Assembly: GCA_046086225.1 (NCBI GenBank)
Contig: JBJSXF010000111.1
Location: 1 to 12,219 of the forward strand
Reading direction: 5' to 3'
DNA: 12,219 bases
DNA from: JBJSXF01 sp046086225
GTDB lineage: Bacteria > Actinomycetota > Acidimicrobiia > IMCC26256 > PALSA-610
A program made the translations under genes and the position numbers. Below are positions 6,967 to 12,219 of the stretch, piece by piece (the first letter of the stretch is position 1; each line of letters begins with the position of its first letter). Under the pieces are notes generated by a model, which made no database searches, was not told the DNA's origin, and worked only from the letters and a program-made list of their open reading frames with translations.

Positions 6967-8154
6967 GTGCCGTTCCACGTCCTCATCAAGCCGACCGGGG
7001 CAGTGTGCAACCTCGACTGCGCCTACTGCTACTTCCTGCGCAAGGAGGACCTCTACCCCGGGTCGACGTTCCGCATGAGTGACGCCGTGCTCGAAGCCGC
7101 GCTCGCCGGGATCGTCGAGGCCACTGAGGGCGACACGGTGACGGTCGCCTGGCAGGGAGGTGAGCCGACCCTCATGGGGGCGGGGTTCTTCCGGCGGGCC
7201 GATGAGATCGTGCGCCGTCTGCTGGCGCCCGGCCAGCGCGTCGAGTACACGATCCAGACCAACGGCACTCGGCTCGACGACGAGCTCTGCGCGCTGTTCG
7301 CCGAACTCGGGTACCTCGTCGGGATCAGCATCGACGGGCCGCCCGACCTGCACGATGCGTACCGGGTCGATCCGGCGGGTCGGGGCACTTTCGATCGGGT
7401 GCTCGCCGGTCTCGATCGTCTGCGGGCGCACGGGGTCGAGTGGAACGTGCTGACGAGTGTGCACGCGGCGAACGGCGATCACGGGCGGACCGTGTACCGC
7501 TTCCTGCGCGATGACCTCGGGGCCCGATACGTGCAGCTGATTCCGGTCGTCGAACGGGTCGGGCCCGACGGCCGCACGGGCGAGCAGGTCGGAGACACCG
7601 TGACCGAACGCTCGGTCCGGCCCGAGCAGTGGGGCCGCTTCCTCGGCGAAGTGTTCGACGAGTGGCTCGCGCGTGATGTGGGTGAGGTGTTCGTCGTCAA
7701 CTTCGACTGGTCGCTCGCAGCCTGGGTGGGCATGGAGAGCCCGGTGTGCATCTTCCGGGCGACGTGCGGGGGTGCCCTCGCGCTCGAGCACACGGGTGAC
7801 CTCTACTCCTGCGACCACTTCGTGGAACCCGCCTATCGGCTCGGCACCGTGACCGAGGAATCTCTCGGCGCCCTCGTTGCGTCGGCGCCGCAGCAGGCCT
7901 TCGGCGCGGCGAAAGCCGAGGACCTCCCCGGCCAGTGCCGGAGCTGTGAGTTCCGCTTCGCCTGTCACGGGGAGTGCCCGAAGAACCGCTTCGCTACGAC
8001 CGTCGACGGCGAACCGGGACTCAACTACCTCTGCACGGGCTACCTCGATTACTTCCGCCGCATCGATCCGGTGATGCGCGAGATGGCGACGCTCGTGCGC
8101 CGCGGGCTCCCGGCGAGCCTCGCCGGCGGTCGCGGCCCGGGTGCGGGCGCGTAG
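6967..8154 (+). CDS. Anaerobic sulfatase-maturating enzyme (anSME) family radical SAM/SPASM protein
   Basis: A 395-residue radical SAM enzyme. The family converts the active-site Cys or Ser of sulfatases into formylglycine. The N-terminus VPFHVLIKPTGAVCNLDCAYC is typical and holds the CX3CX2C motif (Cys14, Cys18, Cys21) for the SAM-binding cluster, followed by GGEP (64-67) and QTNG (97-100). The SPASM part has Cys261, 267, 282, 324, 327, 333, 337 and 356, in the spacing known from Clostridium anSME for two auxiliary [4Fe-4S] clusters. Asp283 follows Cys282, the place of the proposed catalytic Asp (SCDHF). All key residues are present, so an active enzyme is likely. No sulfatase lies in the window, and I saw no C/S-x-P-x-R substrate motif in the neighbouring products, so the target is elsewhere or not a sulfatase. 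The GTG start fits the family N-terminus. Confidence 0.93.
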   Translation: MPFHVLIKPTGAVCNLDCAYCYFLRKEDLYPGSTFRMSDAVLEAALAGIVEATEGDTVTVAWQGGEPTLMGAGFFRRADEIVRRLLAPGQRVEYTIQTNGTRLDDELCALFAELGYLVGISIDGPPDLHDAYRVDPAGRGTFDRVLAGLDRLRAHGVEWNVLTSVHAANGDHGRTVYRFLRDDLGARYVQLIPVVERVGPDGRTGEQVGDTVTERSVRPEQWGRFLGEVFDEWLARDVGEVFVVNFDWSLAAWVGMESPVCIFRATCGGALALEHTGDLYSCDHFVEPAYRLGTVTEESLGALVASAPQQAFGAAKAEDLPGQCRSCEFRFACHGECPKNRFATTVDGEPGLNYLCTGYLDYFRRIDPVMREMATLVRRGLPASLAGGRGPGAGA

Positions 8155-8157
8155 CAT
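8152..8157 (+). promoter_or_regulatory. Putative -10 box of the DUF2252 gene
   Basis: TAGCAT fits TAnnnT, and its first three bases are the TAG stop codon of the maturase gene. The ATG at 8167 follows after 9 bases and has no Shine-Dalgarno sequence, so a very short leader is likely if this box is used. Otherwise the gene is read through from the maturase gene. Confidence 0.35.
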
Positions 8158-8166
8158 TCGCCCCCG

Positions 8167-9549
8167 ATGACCCCCGAAGAACGCGTTGTCATCGGCAAGG
8201 ACGCTCGGAACGCCGCCCCCCGTTCGGCCCACGCCGACTGGACCCCGGCGGTCGACCGCCCCGATCCGATCACGACCCTCCGGGCCCAGGAGACGAACCG
8301 CGTCCCCGAGCTCCTACCCCTGCGCTACCAGCGCATGCTGGCTTCGCCGTTCACCTTCTACCGCGGGGCGGCGGCGGTGATGGCCGCCGACCTGTCCGGC
8401 ACCCCTGACTCGGGACTCCCGGTGCAGTGCTGCGGCGACGCGCACCTCGCGAACTTCGGGGCTTTCGCCTCCCCCGAGCGGCGCATGGTGTTCGACATCA
8501 ACGACTTCGACGAGACCCTGCCCGGACCGTGGGAATGGGACGTCAAGCGGTTGGCGGCGAGCATGACGATCGCGGCCCAAGATCGCGCCTTCACCGAAGC
8601 CGAGATGACGGCGACGACGCTGGCGACGGTGGCCGGCTACCGCGAAGCGATGCGGCAGTTCGCCGGGATGCGCAACCTCGACGTCTGGTACGCGCAGCGC
8701 GACGCGCCCGCGATCGTCGAGCAGCTGCAAGCCGAGGTGTCGGCGGCGGCTGCCCGCCGGGTCGAGCGCCGGGTCGCCAAGGCCGAGGGCAAGAACAGCC
8801 TGCGGGCGTTTGAGCGCCTGACCGAGCGGGTCGACGGCGAGCTGCGCATCGCGAACGACCCGCCGGTCGTGATGCGGATGGCCGACATCCTCGGCGATCG
8901 GAGCGACTTCGACCTCACCGCACAGATCGCCCGCTGGATCCGGATGTACGGGCGCAGCCTGCAGCGCGACCGTCGGCACCTGCTCGAGTCGTACCGCGTC
9001 GTCGACATCGCCCGGAAGGTGGTGGGCGTGGGCAGCGTCGGCACTCGGTGCTGGATCGCGCTGCTCCTCGGCCGGGACGACACCGACCCGCTGTTCCTGC
9101 AGCTCAAGCAGGCCTCGGCCTCGGTGCTGGAGGCGCAGGTCGGGCGCAGCACATTCGCCAACTCGGGTCAGCGGGTCGTCGAGGGGCAGCGCATCATGCA
9201 GACCGCGAGCGACATCTTCCTCGGCTGGGACCGCATCCAGAACGCGGCGGGCGAGGAGCACGACTTCTACATCCGCCAACTGTGGGACGGGAAGTTCTCG
9301 GTCGACCTGGAGACGATCGAGCCCCCGGCCCTGCGGGTCTACGGCGGGTTGTGCGGGTGGACGCTCGCCCGGGCGCACGCCCGCTCGGGTGACCGCATCG
9401 CGATCGCGAGCTATCTCGGTAGCGGCGATCGCTTCGATCGGGCGATCCTCGACTTCTCGGTCGCGTACGCGGCGCAGAACGAGCGCGACTACGCAGCCGC
9501 GTGCGCGGCGCGGGACGAGGGTCGGCTCCCGGTCGAATCCGGGTCCTGA
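8167..9549 (+). CDS. DUF2252 family protein (kinase-like motifs, function unknown)
   Basis: A 460-residue cytosolic protein that matches DUF2252 over its whole length. Recognisable segments are LLPLRYQRMLASPFTFYRGAA (49-69), CCGDAHLANFGAF (88-100), VFDINDFDET (108-117), WEWDVKRLAAS (122-132) and, near the end, HDFYIRQLWD. GDAHLANFG followed by DINDFDE resembles the catalytic loop and metal-binding acidic motif of aminoglycoside-phosphotransferase-like kinases (HGDxHxxN then DFD/DWE). A phosphotransferase activity is therefore a reasonable inference but not established. No signal peptide or membrane segment is seen. The ATG lies 12 bases after the maturase stop, and the stop is one base before the VOC start, so co-transcription with the VOC gene is very likely. 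Confidence 0.92.
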   Translation: MTPEERVVIGKDARNAAPRSAHADWTPAVDRPDPITTLRAQETNRVPELLPLRYQRMLASPFTFYRGAAAVMAADLSGTPDSGLPVQCCGDAHLANFGAFASPERRMVFDINDFDETLPGPWEWDVKRLAASMTIAAQDRAFTEAEMTATTLATVAGYREAMRQFAGMRNLDVWYAQRDAPAIVEQLQAEVSAAAARRVERRVAKAEGKNSLRAFERLTERVDGELRIANDPPVVMRMADILGDRSDFDLTAQIARWIRMYGRSLQRDRRHLLESYRVVDIARKVVGVGSVGTRCWIALLLGRDDTDPLFLQLKQASASVLEAQVGRSTFANSGQRVVEGQRIMQTASDIFLGWDRIQNAAGEEHDFYIRQLWDGKFSVDLETIEPPALRVYGGLCGWTLARAHARSGDRIAIASYLGSGDRFDRAILDFSVAYAAQNERDYAAACAARDEGRLPVESGS

Positions 9550-9550
9550 C

Positions 9551-10045
9551 GTGGCCGACACCCCGAGCGGGCGGCTGCTCGCCCGGGTCGGCCCCGGGCT
9601 GTTCCAGCAGGGGATCGTCGTCGACGACATCGACGCGGCCTGCTCGACGCTCGGGTCGACGCTCGGGTGCGGCGACTGGGCGCACCTCCCGGCTGCCGAC
9701 CTCGAGTACGACCTCCGGGGTCGGACGGTGACCTGCGCGATCGAGTTGGCCTTCGCCCGCAGCGGCGGCATCCAGGTGGAGCTGCTCCGACCGGTCCGTG
9801 GTGAGGGGCTCCACGCCGAGTTCCTCGCCGAGCACGGGCCGGGCTTCCACCACCTCGGGTTCCTCGTCGCCGACGTCGCCGCGGTGGTCGCCGAGGCCGC
9901 CGATCTCGGCTTCCCGGCCGTGATGGGCGGTGCCTTCGGGACGCTGCGGTTCCGCTATCTCGACACGTGGGCCGCGCTCGGCAGCTTCGTCGAAGTGGTC
10001 GAGGATCCCGACGGGCTGCTCGCGACGATCAAGCCCTGGCGCTGA
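9551..10045 (+). CDS. VOC (glyoxalase/bleomycin-resistance fold) family protein
   Basis: A 164-residue protein with the two-module VOC fold. The first module starts FQQGIVVDDIDAA (18-30) and reaches IQVELLRP (74-81). The second starts GFHHLGFLVADVAAVV (98-113) and ends GSFVEVVEDPDG (144-155). Expected metal ligands are visible at Glu77, the HHLGF histidine pair (100-101) and Glu148. The first ligand, usually His in DHVGIVV-type starts, is Gln19. The protein could be a metal-dependent isomerase, epimerase or dioxygenase, or a ligand binder, and its substrate is not predictable. The GTG lies one base after the DUF2252 stop, and no ribosome binding site is obvious, so translational coupling is likely. 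The 3' end overlaps the convergent PhyH gene by 17 bp. Confidence 0.88.
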   Translation: MADTPSGRLLARVGPGLFQQGIVVDDIDAACSTLGSTLGCGDWAHLPAADLEYDLRGRTVTCAIELAFARSGGIQVELLRPVRGEGLHAEFLAEHGPGFHHLGFLVADVAAVVAEAADLGFPAVMGGAFGTLRFRYLDTWAALGSFVEVVEDPDGLLATIKPWR

Positions 10046-10841
10046 CCGGCCACACCTGCGGGTGGGCCGGCGCCCCGAGCGGGTCGCCGTCGCGCAGCTC
10101 GGCCTGCTCGGGCTTGCGGGGCGTGCCCGGCCGGAACCGGTAGCGGGCGTCGTCGCCGCAGTACCGCACCGAGATGGCCCGCCTTCGTCGCTCGGCCGAG
10201 CGGTTGGGGCCCGAGGAGTGGAGCGTCCGAGCATCGTGCACGGTGATGTCGCCCGGCTCGAGCGCGAACGACACGATCTCGAACCCGCTCGCCTCGACAT
10301 CGGGGACGACGTCGCCTTCGGTTCCGGGAATGGGCTCGTCGCTCACGAAGAAGTTCGGACGGTAGAAGGCGCCGGTGCGGTGCGATCCGGCGGCGAAGCG
10401 CACGGCGCCGGAGTCGTCGTCGACCGGGTCGAGCGGACACCACGTCGTGCACACCTGGGTGCCTTCGATGTGGAAGTAGCCGAGGTCCTGGTGCCAGTGG
10501 GTGCGCTCGACCGCGCCGGGCTCCTTGGCGAGCACGCTGTCCTCGTAGAGGAACACGGCGGTCGAGTCCAGGAGGGCGGCGACGATGCCGGGGAGGGGTG
10601 AGGCGGCGGCGAAGGCGAGCATCTCGGGCTGGTGGCGCCAATGGTCGACGCCGGCCCGGAACCGGGCCTGATCGGCGGGGGCGCCGGCGAGCGCACTGAG
10701 GTCGGCGCTCTGGCCGCTGTCGAGGGCGATCTCGACCGGGCCGGCCATGGCCGTGACGAGCTCCGGCGGCAGCACGCCGCGCAGGCAGACGACACCGTCG
10801 CACCGGAAGGCCTCGATCTCGGCGGCGGTCGGCGTGCGCAT
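10029..10841 (-). CDS. Second phytanoyl-CoA dioxygenase (PhyH) family oxygenase
   Basis: A 270-residue Fe(II)/2-oxoglutarate oxygenase. Iron ligands are His117 and Asp119 in THWHQDLGYF (114-123) and His208 in VHDARTLHSSGPN (201-213). Arg226 in RAISVRY is the expected 2-oxoglutarate anchor. SGAVRFAAGSHR (144-155) is the usual PhyH signature. Apart from these motifs it reads differently from the PhyH protein at 1414-2283, so the two are probably not recent duplicates. The ATG shares a base with the upstream SDR stop (TGATG, 10839-10843), which supports coupled translation and a joint role. An SDR next to a PhyH oxygenase suggests sequential oxidation of one substrate. No signal peptide is seen. 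The last 17 bp overlap the convergent VOC gene. Confidence 0.92.
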   Translation of the reverse strand: MRTPTAAEIEAFRCDGVVCLRGVLPPELVTAMAGPVEIALDSGQSADLSALAGAPADQARFRAGVDHWRHQPEMLAFAAASPLPGIVAALLDSTAVFLYEDSVLAKEPGAVERTHWHQDLGYFHIEGTQVCTTWCPLDPVDDDSGAVRFAAGSHRTGAFYRPNFFVSDEPIPGTEGDVVPDVEASGFEIVSFALEPGDITVHDARTLHSSGPNRSAERRRRAISVRYCGDDARYRFRPGTPRKPEQAELRDGDPLGAPAHPQVWPVSARA

Positions 10842-11620
10842 CAGCCCGCCACCGAGAATCCGCCGTCGACGGCGACGGTCTGACCGGTGACGTACCGGCT
10901 CCCGGCGCTCGCCAGGAAGAGCACGGCGGGCACGATGTCGTCGGGGGCGGCGAAGCGGCCGAGGGGCGTGCGATCGAGGAGGGGCTGCGTGAGCTCGGCG
11001 AAGGGCATCATCGGTGCGGTCATCGCGGTCTCCACCACCCCGGGGGCCACGGCGTTCACCCGGATTCCGTGCCGGGCCCAGGCCACGGCGAGGGTCTTCG
11101 TCATCTGCACCACTCCGGCTTTGGCCGCACCGTATCCGGGCACCGGCTCGATCCCGAAGAACGAGGCCATCGAACCGAGGTTCACGATGCTCCCGCCGCC
11201 GACGATCGTGCTCGCGGCGAGCAGCTCCCGGGTGGCGGTGGCGAGGCGGAACGCGCCGAAGAGGTTCGTCGCCACGACCTCCTCGAACACGGTTGGGTCC
11301 CACTCGCTGCGACCGCCCGGGAGGTTCTGTCCGGCGTTGTTGACGAGCACGTCGAGGCGTTCGAGCCCGGCGGCGAGGCTCGCGATGTCACCGGCGTCCG
11401 CCATCCGGCACATGCGGTACGAGAACGGCCGGAGATCGACCGCGTAGTCGGCGGCCGAGTCGCGGGTGCCGGTGACCGTCACGATCGCTCCGGCATCGAG
11501 GAACGCTCGGGCCACGGCGTGACCGATCCCCGAGGTCCCGCCGGTGACCAGCACGTGCGCGCCGGTGAAGTCGAAGGCGACAGAGCCCGGTCCGGTCGGC
11601 TGGTGTTCGCTGGCGGTCAC
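10841..11620 (-). CDS. Short-chain dehydrogenase/reductase (SDR), classical type
   Basis: A 259-residue cytosolic NAD(P)-dependent oxidoreductase of normal classical-SDR length. The cofactor glycine motif is TGGTSGIG (26-33). NNAG is at 94-97, the catalytic Ser is about 150 (NLGS), and the YxxxK pair is Tyr163/Lys167 (YGAAK). The C-terminal segment DIVPAVLFLASAGSRYVTGQTVAVDGG is family-typical. After the glycine motif the sequence reads TGTRDSAADYAVDLRPFSY, with Arg53 after strand 2, which leans towards NADPH, though weakly. The GTG start lies 12 bases after the antiporter stop. A weak -10-like CACCAT (11627-11632) stands 6 bases before it, but read-through from the antiporter gene is also possible. 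The substrate is unknown, and the overlap with the PhyH gene points to a shared pathway. Confidence 0.92.
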   Translation of the reverse strand: MTASEHQPTGPGSVAFDFTGAHVLVTGGTSGIGHAVARAFLDAGAIVTVTGTRDSAADYAVDLRPFSYRMCRMADAGDIASLAAGLERLDVLVNNAGQNLPGGRSEWDPTVFEEVVATNLFGAFRLATATRELLAASTIVGGGSIVNLGSMASFFGIEPVPGYGAAKAGVVQMTKTLAVAWARHGIRVNAVAPGVVETAMTAPMMPFAELTQPLLDRTPLGRFAAPDDIVPAVLFLASAGSRYVTGQTVAVDGGFSVAG

Positions 11621-11632
11621 GGCGGAATGGTG

Positions 11633-12219
11633 TCACACGACGAGGCCGGCCCCGGTGGCCCGGCGCCGGATCGCGAGGCCCACCGCCGGGAAGCAGAGCA
11701 ACGAGAGCATCCCGGCGGCGACGAGGGCGGCTGCGTTCTCGGGGAGCATCCGGTCGGTCTCGAGCCCGAGCGTCGTGATCGCCACGACGAGGGGGAGCGC
11801 GGTGGCACCCAGGACGCCGGCGGCGAGGCGGTCGGTCCGGCCGAGGTCGCGGCGCAGACTCCAGATCGTGGGCACGCCGCGCACGATCAGGAAGGCGATC
11901 AGGAAGACGGGAACCCGCGCCATCGCTGCGGGGTTCTCGGTGAGGGCGTGGAGGTCGAAGCTCAACCCGGTCACGATGAAGAACGCAGGTACGAACACCC
12001 CGCCCGCGACTGCGGTGATCTTCGACTCGACCGCCGCCGCGTGCTCACCCCGATTCGCGAGGCGCACGACGAGCCCGGCGGCGAAGGCGCCGAGGAGGGC
12101 GTCCAACCCGAGGTGGCTGGCGACGAATACGAGCCCGACCACAAGGAACACGATCACCCGCACCGGGAGCTGCGAACTCGTGTGCAGGCCGACGGCGAGC
12201 AGCCGACCGAGCCGGGGTG
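11633..12219 (-). CDS. CPA2-type cation/proton antiporter, C-terminal part (5' end off the window)
   Basis: Integral membrane protein, open to the right edge, about 195 residues visible. It has at least five hydrophobic segments. The first visible helices read VIVFLVVGLVFVASHLGLDA and LLGAFAAGLVVRLA, the latter like the GLxxxLGAFxAGL helix of the CPA2 family (Na+/H+ exchangers and Kef-type transporters). FVPAFFIVTGLSFDLHAL and GATALPLVVAITTLGLE also match that family. The protein ends just after the last helix in a short basic tail (GLAIRRRATGAGLVV), with no RCK/TrkA-N regulatory domain, unlike KefB/KefC. Its job would be exchange of Na+ or K+ for protons across the membrane. It lies 12 bases upstream of the SDR gene, so it may head the same transcript, although a functional link is not obvious. 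Confidence 0.9.
   Translation of the reverse strand, partial: PRLGRLLAVGLHTSSQLPVRVIVFLVVGLVFVASHLGLDALLGAFAAGLVVRLANRGEHAAAVESKITAVAGGVFVPAFFIVTGLSFDLHALTENPAAMARVPVFLIAFLIVRGVPTIWSLRRDLGRTDRLAAGVLGATALPLVVAITTLGLETDRMLPENAAALVAAGMLSLLCFPAVGLAIRRRATGAGLVV

Noticed and set aside
7010..7012. Longer start for the beta-lactamase-fold lipoprotein.
   Set aside because: It would add 33 residues before a clear lipoprotein signal peptide and run into the divergent maturase gene. The GTG at 6911 fits both the lipobox and the -10 box.
6748..8232. Long minus-strand frame (about 494 codons) opposite the maturase gene.
   Set aside because: The plus strand holds an intact anSME with all cluster cysteines. 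The antisense product shows no domain and comes from GC-biased codon use.
9644..9667. Perfect tandem 12-bp repeat in the VOC gene (encoding STLGSTLG).
   Set aside because: The segment has the normal length for this part of the VOC fold, so a recent expansion is not needed. Chance in GC-rich code is enough.
8314..9771. Long minus-strand frame (about 485 codons) opposite DUF2252 and VOC.
   Set aside because: It is opposite a gene recognised over its full length. It shows no recognisable motif and crosses the junction of two genes.
1414..10841. The two PhyH genes as a recent duplication.
   Set aside because: They share only family motifs. Sequence around the HxD (ALHRDHWCFD versus THWHQDLGYF) and their lengths differ, so they are separate family members.

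Overview
The window is about 70% G+C with strongly GC-biased third codon positions, several GTG starts and closely packed genes. Five genes carry a likely -10 box (xAnnnT) only 6-9 bases before the start codon, the leaderless arrangement common in Actinobacteria. Together with a secreted metzincin, PAS-PAS-GGDEF-EAL signalling, DUF2252 and DUF2071 proteins and two phytanoyl-CoA-dioxygenase-like enzymes, this suggests an environmental actinomycete, perhaps of the Acidimicrobiia. The lineage is inferred from style and gene families, not from a marker gene. I found no rRNA, tRNA, CRISPR array, insertion sequence, phage gene or origin.

Layout: (1) 1-1341, minus: 5' part of a secreted reprolysin-like zinc metalloprotease, cut by the left edge. 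(2) 1414-2283, plus: PhyH-family dioxygenase, divergent from the protease across 72 bp. (3) 2330-3502, plus: a fusion of a DUF2071 (YqjF-like) domain with a DCC thiol-disulfide oxidoreductase domain. (4) 3469-5571, minus: a 700-residue PAS-PAS-GGDEF-EAL cyclic-di-GMP protein whose 3' end overlaps the fusion gene. (5) 5733-6911, minus: a lipoprotein of the serine beta-lactamase/PBP fold whose SxxK motif appears lost. (6) 6967-8154, plus: an anSME-type radical SAM/SPASM sulfatase maturase, divergent from the lipoprotein across 55 bp. (7) 8167-9549 and 9551-10045, plus: DUF2252 protein and a VOC (glyoxalase-fold) protein, one base apart. (8) 10029-12219, minus: a run transcribed from the right edge leftwards, CPA2-type cation/H+ antiporter (partial), SDR oxidoreductase and a second PhyH-family dioxygenase. 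The SDR stop and PhyH start overlap as TGATG.

The genes do not form one obvious pathway. The best supported functional units are the SDR-PhyH pair (possibly oxidation of a hydrophobic or CoA-linked substrate), the DUF2252-VOC pair, and the lipoprotein and maturase that share a compact divergent promoter region. Both convergent gene pairs overlap at their 3' ends (34 and 17 bp), so ordinary intrinsic terminators do not fit between them.

I see no clear evidence of a defence island or a wholly new multi-gene system. The most unusual items are the beta-lactamase-fold lipoprotein with Asp/Gln in place of the catalytic Ser/Lys, the sulfatase maturase with no sulfatase nearby, the DUF2071-DCC fusion, and the GGDEF-EAL protein with an HGDEF signature and a Ser replacing the usual EAL-domain glutamine. 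No gap between genes exceeds 161 bp.
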